Shown piece by piece: positions 24,148-32,718 of a stretch of DNA of 64,000 bases. The translations under genes and the position numbers were made by a program. The stretch's first letter is position 1; every line of letters begins with the position of its first letter. The stretch covers positions 62,001 through 126,000 of the forward strand of contig CAJUKS010000001.1 of NCBI GenBank assembly GCA_910587405.1. The letters run 5' to 3'. The notes beneath the pieces were generated by a model. It worked only from the letters and a program-made list of their open reading frames with translations. It had not been told where the DNA came from and made no database searches. The stretch is from an uncultured Alphaproteobacteria bacterium. GTDB lineage: Bacteria; Pseudomonadota; Alphaproteobacteria; RF32; CAG-239.

Positions 24148-24720
24148 CTAAAAAGCGACAATCGGCGCTTTTTGTGCATCTTGGGCCGCATCAAAAGTCG
24201 GTTTGGCGCCCAACCCCGAAATCATTGCCCATAAAACACCCGGGAAGGTACGAACCTGCTGGTTGAAATGCCGTACAACCGCAATGTAATCCTTTCGGGC
24301 CACCGCAATGCGGTTTTCGGTTCCTTCCAGTTGATTCTGCAGGGCCAGAAAGTTTTGGTTAGCCTTCAGATCCGGGTATCTTTCGGAAACGGCCAACAGG
24401 CGGGAAAGCGCCGAGCTTAAACCGCTTTGGGCGTTCATGTATTCCTGAAACTGTTTGGCGTTGTCGAGATTGACCGAAACCTTGGTGGCGTTGGCGCGCG
24501 CTTCGATAACCGCCTGCAAGGTTTCCTTTTCGTGAGAAGCGTAACCCTTGACGGTTGAAACCAGGTTGGGAATCAGATCCATGCGGCGTTGATATTGATT
24601 CTGTACCTGTGCCCAGGCGGCGTTGACGTCTTCGTCCTGGCGGACCAGACCGTTAACGCCGTTGACGCCCCAAATTCCCAGCAAAACGGCGATAATGACA
24701 ATCGGAATTAAAATTTTCAT
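24148..24720 (-). CDS. lemA: LemA family protein
   Basis: A 190-residue protein with an N-terminal membrane helix (residues 3-20) and the LemA helical domain: N-x-L-V-R-Q-D-E-D-V-N-A-A-W-A-Q-V-Q-N-Q-Y-Q-R-R-x-D-L-I-P-N-L-V pattern at about 24-55, and the YPDLKANQNFLALQNQLEGTE segment near 120. The start has AAAGGATTATCTCA. It is first gene of the pair with the TPM protein. Molecular function is not established for the family. Confidence 0.92.
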   Translation of the reverse strand: MKILIPIVIIAVLLGIWGVNGVNGLVRQDEDVNAAWAQVQNQYQRRMDLIPNLVSTVKGYASHEKETLQAVIEARANATKVSVNLDNAKQFQEYMNAQSGLSSALSRLLAVSERYPDLKANQNFLALQNQLEGTENRIAVARKDYIAVVRHFNQQVRTFPGVLWAMISGLGAKPTFDAAQDAQKAPIVAF

Positions 24721-24854
24721 TGAGATAATCCTTTCTGAACAAAACTAAAAAGACAAATCTTAATAAGAAAAAAACTTTTTACCGAATTTATATATTCTTT
24801 TTTCGGCCTTTTATAAGGCACTTGCAAAATATTTATTGTGTAGACGCGTCTCAA

Positions 24855-24885
24855 AAAAACACTCCGGAATATCCGGAGTGTTTTT
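24855..24885. terminator. Intrinsic terminator of mlaC
   Basis: AAAAACACTCCGGA and TCCGGAGTGTTTTT form a 14-bp stem with a 3-base loop; A/T runs on both sides allow use in either direction. Confidence 0.9.
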
Positions 24886-24910
24886 AATTTGAACCAAAGT
24901 TGAAGGTTGT

Positions 24911-25516
24911 TCAGTTTTGCTGAACTTTAGCCTTCAGATCTTTAATCAGTCCGTCAATGCCGTTCGGCGACTTCTTGATAAAGGCTGTGTATTCGTTGCG
25001 GGCGGTAATGGCAAGGCTGACGTTTTCGATAATAATGTCAACGATTTTGAAACTGTTGCCGCTTTGTTTGACCCGCCAAACGACCGAGGCCGGATTTCCC
25101 TGATCCATCGGCACCGACGAGTTTACGAAAATCTGGTTGGCGGAAGAAGAAGGGGAAGTTCCGTTAAAAATGAATTTCTTGCCTCTGAACTCGTCAAAAC
25201 GTTTTGACCAGGTCTTGACGTTCAACTGGCGATAAACCTCAATAAACTCTTTCTTTTGTTCCGGCGTGGCGGTTCTCCAGTAACGGCCGAGAACAAACTG
25301 GCCGATGAATTTGAGATCCAACGCTTCGTTGAACAGTTTTTCAAACCGGCGGTCTTTTTCCTGTTGCGAAACATTTGAGTTGATAATGTCGACCAACCCT
25401 TCCTGAGTGACTTTTTCGACAAAAGCCTTTGCTTGGCCGGCGTCTACCGTGGCCGAGGCGGAAAATGCCGTCAGCATCAGACAGGAAATTAAAACGCCAA
25501 AAATATTTTTCTTCAT
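24911..25516 (-). CDS. mlaC: MlaC-like periplasmic phospholipid-binding protein
   Basis: A 201-residue periplasmic shuttle of the Mla lipid-asymmetry system, carrying phospholipids between the outer-membrane MlaA and an inner-membrane ABC transporter. Signal peptide at residues 1-22. The Ttg2D/MlaC fold is marked by FKFIGQFVLGRYWRTATPEQ-type residues at about 72-90 and by VVWRVKQSGNSFKIVDII near 145-165. Ribosome site CAGGAGACTGTCTG. It lies 21 bases after mlaA on the same strand. The transporter genes (mlaFED) are not in the window. Confidence 0.9.
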   Translation of the reverse strand: MKKNIFGVLISCLMLTAFSASATVDAGQAKAFVEKVTQEGLVDIINSNVSQQEKDRRFEKLFNEALDLKFIGQFVLGRYWRTATPEQKKEFIEVYRQLNVKTWSKRFDEFRGKKFIFNGTSPSSSANQIFVNSSVPMDQGNPASVVWRVKQSGNSFKIVDIIIENVSLAITARNEYTAFIKKSPNGIDGLIKDLKAKVQQN

Positions 25517-25537
25517 CAGACAGTCTCCTGTAAAAAA

Positions 25538-26299
25538 TTAAAATTCATCTTCGTCTTCGATTTCAAAATCAAAGTCATAGCTGGCTTTGCCGTCGTCTTT
25601 TGCGGTACCGCACAACTGTCTGAGGGCTTGGCGGTTTTGCATATAAGCGGAACGAACGGTGGTATAAAAGTCAACCGAGTTCTTTTCCAGATCGTCAAGC
25701 AGATCCAGCGAGCGTTCGCGGCTGGCAATCGCGTCAACTGCCGTATAACTCCAAGTGATTTTGTCGCTGTAGTTGGCGTCGTTGAGCGTTGACAGATAAA
25801 CCGGATTGCTGACGGCGCCGACGGCAGTACCTGTCAAAGCCCGCGGTGTGGTGGGGCCTAAGATCGGCATCATAAAAAACGGACCGTCCGGTACACACCA
25901 GGTTGCAAGGGTTTCGTCAAAGTTGGTGCGGTCTTTTTTCAGTCCCCAGCCTTCGGCCACATCAAACATACCGCCGAGACCGAGTGTGGAGTTGATCAGA
26001 AAACGAGCGACCGAAGTCACGGCTTTTTGACCGTTTCCCTGCAAGGCATGGTTGCCGGCAGAAACCGGTTCAATAACATTGAACAGAGCTGAATTGACCC
26101 GGTTGCGGATATCGGGCGTGGTAACGGCACGGTAACCTTTGGCAATCGGCTTAAGCGTATATTTATCGAGTTGGTAGTTGAAGTTGAAAACGGCGCGATT
26201 GTAGCTTTCCAGCCAATCGGAATTGTCTTCGGCGGCGTGAACGCCGAAAGCGGTTCCGCTCAATAAAACGGCCAACAGAAATGAATATTTGGACAACAT
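25538..26299 (-). CDS. mlaA: MlaA (VacJ) family protein without lipobox
   Basis: A 253-residue outer-membrane lipid-asymmetry protein. The family core is clear: ESYNRAVFNFNYQLDKYTLKPIAKGY, then RFLINSTLGLGGMFDVA and GPTTPRALTG. MlaA removes misplaced phospholipids from the outer leaflet and passes them to MlaC. The N-terminus is a signal peptide ending near HAAED with no cysteine, so unlike E. coli it is not a lipoprotein. The C-terminus ends in an acidic tail. Start at 26299 is chosen from AAAGGGTCAT and the signal peptide; a longer frame to 26377 adds unrelated residues. Confidence 0.92.
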   Translation of the reverse strand: MLSKYSFLLAVLLSGTAFGVHAAEDNSDWLESYNRAVFNFNYQLDKYTLKPIAKGYRAVTTPDIRNRVNSALFNVIEPVSAGNHALQGNGQKAVTSVARFLINSTLGLGGMFDVAEGWGLKKDRTNFDETLATWCVPDGPFFMMPILGPTTPRALTGTAVGAVSNPVYLSTLNDANYSDKITWSYTAVDAIASRERSLDLLDDLEKNSVDFYTTVRSAYMQNRQALRQLCGTAKDDGKASYDFDFEIEDEDEF

Positions 26300-26528
26300 A
26301 TGACCCTTTCTCGTTAAATCAGTAAATTTTCGCCTAATATAGCAACAGTATAACTTAATATCAACGGGAAAAAGCATTGCCGTGGGTATAACTTTGCCGA
26401 TTTTCGGGAAAAAGCCGGACTACGGGACAGCGATTGTTACAATCCGGAAATTTTTTGTGTTTTGCAATCGGCGTTTTTTTGACATAGTATGCCTCTCAGT
26501 TAAAAACTTTTTGATAAGGATACCAAAT

Positions 26529-27689
26529 ATGACGAGCAAACCCAACAAACCGATTATGTTGTTTGACTGCAAAACTTCCCAGAGCGTTATCGGTCAGGAC
26601 AAGTTTTTGAAAGCTTTTGAAAATATTCTTAACCACGGTGCCTATTGTCAGGGACCGGAAACCAGAGAACTGGATGAAAAGCTGGCCGCTTATTCCGGTA
26701 CCAAATATTGCTCAACCTGCGGTTCGGGAACCGATGCGCTGACCTTGGCCCTGATGGCCTGGGGCGTTAAGGAAGGCGATGCCGTCTTTGTATCTTCCTT
26801 TACTTTCGTTGCCTCGGCCGAAGCGCCGGTTTTGTTGGGCGCCACCCCGGTTTTCGTAGATTCCGATCCCGATACTTACAACATGGATCCCAAGGATTTG
26901 CAACGGGCGATTGACGAAGTCAAGAAAGAAGGAAAGCTGAATTTGAAAGCCGTGGTTGCGGTTGATATTTTCGGTTCTCCGTGCGATTACGACGCCATTA
27001 TTAAAATTGCCCACGACAACGGAATGAAAGTTTTGTCTGACTCCTGCCAGTCTTACGGTTCGGTTTACAAAGGCAAAAAAGCCGGTTCAATTGCCGATAT
27101 GTCCGCCACGTCTTTCTATCCGACCAAACCGCTCGGCTGCTATGGTGACGGCGGTGCCGTATTCAGCAATTCCGAAGAAGAAAACGAACTGGTTAAATCT
27201 TGCCGTGTTCACGGTATGAGCCCCGAAGACCACTATGATAACGTCCGTTTGGGAATGACGGGCCGTATGAATTCTTTCCAGGGGGCGGTTTTGTTGCAGA
27301 AACTGACCGTGTTTGATCAGGAACTGCAAGATCGTTGCCGGGTTGCCAAACGTTATGATAACGAATTGAGCGAATATTTCGGCAAACAGAAGATTCTGGA
27401 CAACTGCCGGTCGGCTTATGCTTTGTATACCGTTCATTGCGAAGAAAGAGACGAATTGATGGCGTTTCTGAAAGAAAACGGAATTCCGTGCGGGGCTTAT
27501 TATCCGCGTCCGGTCAATACCCAGACGGCCTATGCCAAATGGAATACCCGCTCGCTGCCGGTTTGCGAACATCTTTCCAAAACGGCTCTGTCCATCCCGA
27601 TGACTCCGTATCTGGATGACGAAGATCTGGATTATGTTATTGCAAAAATGAACGAGTTTGCTTCCAGAAAAATGAGCAAAGCCGCCTAA
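26529..27689 (+). CDS. DegT/DnrJ/EryC1/StrS aminotransferase (WbpE-like)
   Basis: A 386-residue PLP-dependent sugar aminotransferase acting on UDP-linked ketosugars in surface-polysaccharide synthesis. Visible marks: GPETRELDEKLA, CGSGTDALTLAL, SFTFVASAEA, and the Schiff-base lysine Lys200 in SFYPTKPLGCYGDGGA, followed by GMTGRMNSFQGAVL. Closest by eye are WbpE/WlbC-type enzymes. The start at 26529 has AAGGATACCAAAT; the longer frame from 26382 lacks a site. It is monocistronic between mlaA (divergent) and lon. Substrate is inferred. Confidence 0.88.
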   Translation: MTSKPNKPIMLFDCKTSQSVIGQDKFLKAFENILNHGAYCQGPETRELDEKLAAYSGTKYCSTCGSGTDALTLALMAWGVKEGDAVFVSSFTFVASAEAPVLLGATPVFVDSDPDTYNMDPKDLQRAIDEVKKEGKLNLKAVVAVDIFGSPCDYDAIIKIAHDNGMKVLSDSCQSYGSVYKGKKAGSIADMSATSFYPTKPLGCYGDGGAVFSNSEEENELVKSCRVHGMSPEDHYDNVRLGMTGRMNSFQGAVLLQKLTVFDQELQDRCRVAKRYDNELSEYFGKQKILDNCRSAYALYTVHCEERDELMAFLKENGIPCGAYYPRPVNTQTAYAKWNTRSLPVCEHLSKTALSIPMTPYLDDEDLDYVIAKMNEFASRKMSKAA

Positions 27690-27724
27690 GCGGGAAAATC
27701 AGTCTCAAAAAATATACAACAACC

Positions 27725-27753
27725 TCCCCGGATAACTTTTTGTTAACCGGGGA
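27725..27753 (+). terminator. Terminator of the aminotransferase gene
   Basis: TCCCCGG and CCGGGGA arms with a partly paired ATAAC/GTTAA inner region, followed by TTTTTTTT. Confidence 0.85.
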
Positions 27754-27873
27754 TTTTTTTTGCGGCTTGCGGTTTTGGATAAGAATTCGGTGTAATAAAT
27801 ACGTCACAGAGGTTGCAGTTTAAATATAATTACCTATATATTAGAAATCATAATTAATCAGGACAAAGAGCTA

Positions 27874-30195
27874 ATGAACAAAGAAATATATCCAATCCTT
27901 CCGCTGCGTGATATCGTTGTTTATCCGAAAATGATCGTGCCGTTGTTTGTCGGCCGGGAGAAATCGATAAAAGCCCTGCAGTCGGCGATTGATAATGATC
28001 AAAATATTGTGCTGGCAACTCAGAAAGACGCCGCCATCGAAGATCCGGTCCCCGATGATATTTTCAGAATAGGGACGCTGGGTACCGTCGTACAGCTGGT
28101 CAGGCTGCCGGACGGAACGGTGAAGGTGTTGGTCGAAGGGCTGGAACGGGTAAAAATAGACGAGTTCGTCCCCGGCGAAGGTTTTATGAAAGTAACGGCG
28201 GAAATACTGCCGGAAGACAATGTCAACGACGTTGAAACCGAGGCGTTGGCCCGTGCGGTTATGTCGCAATTTGAAGAATATGTCAAGCTGTCTAAAAAAG
28301 TGCCGCCGGAAGTTTTGGTTTCAGTCAGCCAAATTGACGATTACAACAAACTGGCGGACACGATTGCTTCGCATCTGACGTTAAAAATTGATGAGAAGCA
28401 AATTCTTTTGGAAGGGCGTACTCTCAAAGACCGCTTCAATAAAATTCTCGAATTCATGGACAGCGAAATCACCTTGCTGGAGGTGGAAAATAAAATTAAG
28501 TCGCGCGTTAAGAAACAAATGGAAAAGAGTCAGAAAGAGTATTATCTGAACGAACAAATGCGCGCCATTCAGAAAGAACTCGGCGACGGTGACGAGGAAA
28601 GCGAGATCGACGCCTATATGCAAAAGATCGAAAAGACCAAGCTTTCCAAAGAAGCCAAGGAAAAAGCGCTTTCCGAAGTCAAAAAGCTGAAAACCATGAG
28701 CATGATGTCGGCAGAAGCCACGGTCGTGCGCAACTATCTGGATTGGCTGTTGGACATTCCGTGGCATAAACGTTCCAAAGTCAATAAAGATTTGAAAAAA
28801 GCGGCGGAGATTCTTGACGCCGACCATTACGGGTTGGAAAAGGTCAAAGAGCGGATTATCGAATATCTGGCGGTACAGTCGCGGGCCGACAAGATTAAAG
28901 GACCGATTTTGTGTTTGTTCGGACCTCCGGGCGTGGGCAAAACTTCTCTGGGTAAATCGATTGCCCGCGCCACCGGACGCAGTTTTGTCCGCACATCATT
29001 GGGCGGTATGCGGGACGAAGCCGAAATTCGCGGCCACCGCCGTACTTACATCGGATCAATGCCGGGAAAAATCATTAAAGGAATGAAAAAAGCCGGAACT
29101 TCCAACCCGCTGTTTTTGCTTGACGAGATTGACAAGCTGGGCAGTGATTGGCGCGGTGATCCGTCGTCGGCGCTGCTGGAGGTTTTGGATCCGGAACAAA
29201 ACAACAGCTTTAACGACCATTATTTGGAAGTTGATTACGATTTGTCGGATGTGATGTTTGTTACCACGGCCAACAGTCTGGATATGCCACGGCCGCTTTT
29301 GGACCGTATGGAAATCATCCGTTTGTCGGGTTATACCGAAGATGAAAAGATTCAGATTGCCAAGCGCCATCTGATGCCGAAAATTTTTGCAGAAAATGCG
29401 GTTAAGCCGGAAGAGCTGTTTATCAGTGACGAAGCGATCCGCGACATTATCCGCTATTATACGCGTGAAGCCGGGGTACGCAATCTGGAACGCGAGCTCA
29501 CCAACATCGCGCGCAAGGCGATAAAAAATCTGCTGTTGAACCAAAGCAGCGACAAAGTAACGGTCGATGCCGCCAACCTCGGTGACTATCTCGGGGTGCG
29601 CAAATTCCGTTACGGCGAAGCGGAAGACGAAGACCATATCGGTGTTACAACCGGACTGGCATGGACCGAAGTCGGCGGCGACATCCTGTTTATCGAAGCG
29701 GTCGATATGCCCGGAAAGGGAACGGTCAAACAAACCGGAAAACTGGGCGACGTGATGAAAGAGTCGATCGAAACCGCTTATTCGGTGGTTCGTTCTCATG
29801 CCGAAAAACTGGGAATTAAGCCGGAAGTGTTTGAGAAGACCGATATTCACGTTCACGTGCCGGAAGGCGCAACTCCCAAGGACGGTCCGTCGGCCGGTAT
29901 TGCAATGTATACGACTCTGGTGTCGGTTTTGACGAAAATTCCGGTACGCAAAGACGTTGCGATGACCGGTGAGATCACGCTTCAGGGCAGGGTGCTGCCG
30001 ATCGGCGGCCTTAAGGAAAAGCTGTTGTCGGCTTTGCGCGGCGGGATTAAAACGGTTATTATTCCCAAGGATAACGAGAAGGATCTGGTCGAGATACCCG
30101 ACAACGTTAAAGAAGGGCTCAGGATTATTCCGGTTTCGACAGCCGATGAGGTTTTGGAGATTGCGCTGCATCGTGATTGCAAACTTCCGGAATAA
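27874..30195 (+). CDS. lon: ATP-dependent protease Lon
   Basis: Cytoplasmic AAA+ serine protease that degrades misfolded and regulatory proteins, 773 residues, the usual length. The N-terminal substrate domain begins LPLRDIVVYPKMIVPLFVGR; a coiled region with LNEQMRAIQKELG follows; Walker A is GPPGVGKT (Lys356); FLLDEIDKLG is Walker B. The protease domain has the dyad Ser673 (DGPSAG) and Lys716 (GGLKEK). A modest ribosome site (CAGGACAAAGAGCTA) precedes the ATG in an AT-rich leader. In many bacteria lon precedes a HU gene, as here at 30583. Confidence 0.98.
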   Translation: MNKEIYPILPLRDIVVYPKMIVPLFVGREKSIKALQSAIDNDQNIVLATQKDAAIEDPVPDDIFRIGTLGTVVQLVRLPDGTVKVLVEGLERVKIDEFVPGEGFMKVTAEILPEDNVNDVETEALARAVMSQFEEYVKLSKKVPPEVLVSVSQIDDYNKLADTIASHLTLKIDEKQILLEGRTLKDRFNKILEFMDSEITLLEVENKIKSRVKKQMEKSQKEYYLNEQMRAIQKELGDGDEESEIDAYMQKIEKTKLSKEAKEKALSEVKKLKTMSMMSAEATVVRNYLDWLLDIPWHKRSKVNKDLKKAAEILDADHYGLEKVKERIIEYLAVQSRADKIKGPILCLFGPPGVGKTSLGKSIARATGRSFVRTSLGGMRDEAEIRGHRRTYIGSMPGKIIKGMKKAGTSNPLFLLDEIDKLGSDWRGDPSSALLEVLDPEQNNSFNDHYLEVDYDLSDVMFVTTANSLDMPRPLLDRMEIIRLSGYTEDEKIQIAKRHLMPKIFAENAVKPEELFISDEAIRDIIRYYTREAGVRNLERELTNIARKAIKNLLLNQSSDKVTVDAANLGDYLGVRKFRYGEAEDEDHIGVTTGLAWTEVGGDILFIEAVDMPGKGTVKQTGKLGDVMKESIETAYSVVRSHAEKLGIKPEVFEKTDIHVHVPEGATPKDGPSAGIAMYTTLVSVLTKIPVRKDVAMTGEITLQGRVLPIGGLKEKLLSALRGGIKTVIIPKDNEKDLVEIPDNVKEGLRIIPVSTADEVLEIALHRDCKLPE

Positions 30196-30221
30196 TTCGT
30201 CACATTGATGGCGATGTTTCG

Positions 30222-30264
30222 CAAAACAAACGGCATTGTTGACAAAACAATGCCGTTTGTTTTG
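30222..30264 (+). terminator. Long hairpin terminator after lon
   Basis: A perfect 19-bp stem (CAAAACAAACGGCATTGTT and its complement) around loop GACAA. The T-rich 3' arm, rather than a separate tail, could serve as the U-tract. Confidence 0.6.
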
Positions 30265-30491
30265 GAATATGCGGGCGGCGGCTATATGGATGTTGTCCCG
30301 TTTTCTCGCAGAAGAAATGTTAAAAAAGCATATGGAAGAATCGCGGCGGCGAAAAAATCGGGGAGTCGGCGCAAAGCGGCAGAATCGGTAATGATCGGCG
30401 AAAATGGGCGCGAAATCCTGTTAATAACTGCCGCAACGGGTAAAATGACAACGAAAAATGCCTTTTTTATGCGGAAAAGCTTTGATTTTAT

Positions 30492-30520
30492 TTGACTTAA
30501 GCGCAAAAACGTTCTTAAAT
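30492..30520 (+). promoter_or_regulatory. Promoter of the HU gene
   Basis: TTGACT, 17-base spacer, TTAAAT, with a 62-base leader to the ATG at 30583. Confidence 0.55.
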
Positions 30521-30582
30521 TCCGTTGTGGCGGTGTTGTGCCGCTTTGTTTAACATAACTTACATTTATAGGGAGTTTCTTC

Positions 30583-30855
30583 ATGAATAAAAATGAACTT
30601 ATCGCCAGCATTGCCGCTGCAACCGGTCTGACAAAAACTGATTCTGCCAAGGCTCTGGACGCATTCATTAATTCTGTTGCCAAATCTTTGAAAGACGGCA
30701 AAGAAGTTCGTCTGGTCGGTTTTGGTACTTTCGGTGTTACCAAACGTGCTGCCACGACCGGCCGCAATCCCCGCACTGGCGAAGCTATCAAAATCCCTGC
30801 ACGTAAAGTTGCTAAATTCAAACCGGGTAAAGCTTTGCAGGATTCTGTCAACTAA
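30583..30855 (+). CDS. hup: HU family DNA-binding protein
   Basis: A 90-residue nucleoid protein that bends and compacts DNA as a dimer. The sequence MNKNELIASIAAATGLTK, GFGTFGVTKRAATTGRNPRTGE and the KIPARKVAKFKPGKAL end are canonical, including the Pro in the DNA-intercalating arm (RNPRTG). The site AGGGAGTTTCTTC sets the start. Codon choice is of the highly expressed kind. Position after lon is a common arrangement. Confidence 0.97.
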   Translation: MNKNELIASIAAATGLTKTDSAKALDAFINSVAKSLKDGKEVRLVGFGTFGVTKRAATTGRNPRTGEAIKIPARKVAKFKPGKALQDSVN

Positions 30856-30886
30856 TTGTACTTTTTACAGGTTTGATAAACTTGAG

Positions 30887-30917
30887 GGAACAGTGATCTT
30901 ATGCTGTTCCTTTTTTT
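30887..30917 (+). terminator. Intrinsic terminator of the HU gene
   Basis: GGAACAG and CTGTTCC with a 10-base loop, followed by seven Ts. Confidence 0.9.
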
Positions 30918-31006
30918 GTGATTATCGGCTGCAAAAGCGGTGCCAACTTTTCATAGACAAAAATCAGCGATTGTGCTAAATTAGATAAAAATGGGAAAGA
31001 CGGGCG

Positions 31007-31612
31007 ATGGCACAACTTGATTCGGCAGAAAATCTGGAAAAAATTGCTGCGTTGGCAGAGCATTTGAAGCTCTCCGGCTATGAAAACGCCCGACCGGAAC
31101 AAAAGGCGGAAATTGCCGAAACGCTCGATTTCCTCTATGCCGGGCGAGATGAACCGGAAACGCGGAAAAAGCTGATGTCTTTGTTGGAGCTTATATCCGA
31201 ACCGCGTGCCGATGCTCCCGTCGGCAATACCGATTTTGATTTGCATGCTCATCTGGCCGGTATGATCGAGGAACAAAACGGGCAGTCGTTTTACCGCAAT
31301 TTGCAACAAGAAGGCGAAACGCTCAACCGCAGTCTGAACGTTAAAGAGCTGTGGCGTTCGGGTAAAATGCTGCCGGACAGCGAAAATACGGATAAAATCA
31401 AAAAGGCTGAAGAAATTTTTGCGCGTCTGTGCGCCGCTGACGGAAAGATCAACCGTCATCTGCAGGCGATGAGCGAACAATATCCGGTTTTTTTCGGAGT
31501 TGTCGCAGGGCAAAACAAAGACGGCGAATGCCGGATGATTGATGACGAAAAGGGCAGACGGTGTCTGATATGCCTGAATGAGGGCGCCTTTGCCGACGCA
31601 AAGTTATGCTGA
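31007..31612 (+). CDS. Unknown soluble protein
   Basis: A 201-residue protein rich in charged helical segments with no signal peptide, no membrane helix and no motif I know. Two cysteines near the C-terminus (RRCLICLNE) could be structural. The start has GGGAAAGACGGGC close by, an acceptable ribosome site. It stands alone after the HU terminator; the convergent tRNA-Val lies beyond. Function unknown. Confidence 0.55.
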   Translation: MAQLDSAENLEKIAALAEHLKLSGYENARPEQKAEIAETLDFLYAGRDEPETRKKLMSLLELISEPRADAPVGNTDFDLHAHLAGMIEEQNGQSFYRNLQQEGETLNRSLNVKELWRSGKMLPDSENTDKIKKAEEIFARLCAADGKINRHLQAMSEQYPVFFGVVAGQNKDGECRMIDDEKGRRCLICLNEGAFADAKLC

Positions 31613-31741
31613 AAAAATGCCGCTGAGGGATCAAGGCAGTCGTTAAGTCGTTGTAAAATTGCTTGTATTTGTGATAACGACCTTAAATGTTTATGATTTG
31701 CAAACTTCCTTGCCCGGGCGTTTTCACCGGAGTTGCATTCA

Positions 31742-31772
31742 TAAAAAAAGCCGCCTTGCGGCGGGTTTTTTA
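31742..31772 (-). terminator. Terminator of tRNA-Val
   Basis: CCGCC and GGCGG around a 4-base loop; on the minus strand TTTTTTTAT follows, 9 bases beyond the tRNA end. Confidence 0.8.
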
Positions 31773-31848
31773 TGGTGGGCGCTGAGAGGTTCGAACTCCC
31801 GACCCTCTCGGTGTAAACGAGATGCTCTTCCAGCTGAGCTAAGCGCCC
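31773..31848 (-). tRNA. tRNA-Val (TAC anticodon)
   Basis: The minus strand gives a complete cloverleaf of 76 bases with encoded CCA. The acceptor stem is GGGCGCT/AGCGCCC, the D arm GCTCAGCTGGAAGAGC, the anticodon stem TCTCG/CGAGA with loop TTTACAC (anticodon TAC), variable GGGTC and T arm GGGAG/CTCTC with TTCGAAC. Confidence 0.96.
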
Positions 31849-31866
31849 ATCGTGTTTACGGAAAGC

Positions 31867-31895
31867 TTTATACACGTATTAAATCAATAAATCAA
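31867..31895 (-). promoter_or_regulatory. Promoter of tRNA-Val
   Basis: On the minus strand TTGATT, 17-base spacer, TATAAA, ending 18 bases before the tRNA 5' end. Confidence 0.65.
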
Positions 31896-32046
31896 GCAAA
31901 AAATTATCCGATTTATATTTTTTTTGATAAATTGAGGATAAACAATTATTTATATAAACGTTCAAAAAATGGCGCGACCGATTATATAGTATCAGAACCT
32001 AAGGAGGGTGATAACGCCGATCAATGAGTTTTACAGGAGAATGTTA

Positions 32047-32637
32047 ATGGCAGAACAAATGCGGACCGACACTTGGCAGAGCAGAAGTTTTCAACCCTGC
32101 AATTGCTGCCGTCCGATCCCCGAAGTCAACTGGATTCCCAAAGAAGTGGTGGTGAACGATAAGATGCAGCAAAATTATCGTTATCTGCTCAGTGAACCGG
32201 AGGGGCAGAACTTTCATCCCGATTTCAAACCGGAGTTGACGCCGATCCAGATGCTGGATATGGGGGTTTTTGAAGGAAAGTATATGACCGATTGTTGGGA
32301 GGAGTTTCCCGAACGATGGTTTGATCATGCCATTTTATCACCGGAAAGAAGTAATCCGCTGTATAATTATTTCGGCGTCAAATCACGCCTTTCGTTGTCG
32401 GAATGGCGGCGGCGCGGTTGGATTATCGGTCCGGACGTGCGCGGCTGGTTTCAATGGTATTGCCGTTATTATTACGGGCGGCGGCTGCCGGAAATTGACG
32501 AAGTTCAGATAAAAAGGTGGCGCTCGTTCCGCCGTCATTTGGCTCAGGTAGAAAAAAACTGCATGCCTTTTGATGTCGGCTGTCGGGCGCGGCAACGCCA
32601 AGCCTTGTTGCAATGGGCCTATAATCCGGTGATTTGA
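32047..32637 (+). CDS. Conserved-looking unknown protein with GWFQWYCRYYYGRR motif
   Basis: A 196-residue soluble protein. The most striking part is residues 140-160, with RGWFQWYCRYYYGRRLPE followed by IKRWRSFRRH; this aromatic/basic block looks like one I recall in uncharacterised proteins of algae and bacteria, but I cannot name a family. A CNCC cysteine cluster sits near the N-terminus. The start at 32047 is preferred because AGGAGA lies 7 bases upstream; ATG at 32041 would be too close. Function unknown. Confidence 0.6.
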   Translation: MAEQMRTDTWQSRSFQPCNCCRPIPEVNWIPKEVVVNDKMQQNYRYLLSEPEGQNFHPDFKPELTPIQMLDMGVFEGKYMTDCWEEFPERWFDHAILSPERSNPLYNYFGVKSRLSLSEWRRRGWIIGPDVRGWFQWYCRYYYGRRLPEIDEVQIKRWRSFRRHLAQVEKNCMPFDVGCRARQRQALLQWAYNPVI

Positions 32638-32657
32638 AAGAACGGTAAATTTATTTT

Positions 32658-32686
32658 TTGACAAGTTTATGTCCCAAATGTTATAT
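32658..32686 (+). promoter_or_regulatory. Promoter of the M48-like peptidase gene
   Basis: TTGACA, 17-base spacer, TTATAT, 32 bases before the GTG start at 32719. Confidence 0.65.
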
Positions 32687-32718
32687 TGAAGCAATATTTA
32701 ATACGGGGGACTTAAACA

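Larger units (their letters stand above)
30196..30582. other. Intergenic region between lon and the HU gene
   Basis: Holds a long perfect hairpin (30222-30264) just after lon and a likely HU promoter (30492-30520). A 96-codon plus frame at 30205-30495 spans the hairpin and has no ribosome site; I read it as chance. Nothing else seen. Confidence 0.6.
31613..32046. other. Intergenic region holding tRNA-Val
   Basis: Contains the minus-strand tRNA-Val with its terminator and promoter. The plus-strand part before 32047 is AT-rich and carries an exact anti-16S-like AAGGAGGGTGAT at about 32001-32012 that is too far from the chosen start to be its ribosome site. Confidence 0.6.

Noticed and set aside
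30205..30495. A 96-codon plus-strand frame after lon
   Set aside because: It reads through a perfect 19-bp terminator hairpin, has no ribosome site and a composition unlike a protein.
32001..32040. A 7-codon ORF and a GTG start behind an exact anti-16S sequence
   Set aside because: The perfect AAGGAGGGTGAT directly abuts the GTG (no spacer) and is too far from the other starts; the ATG at 32047 has a well-spaced AGGAGA.
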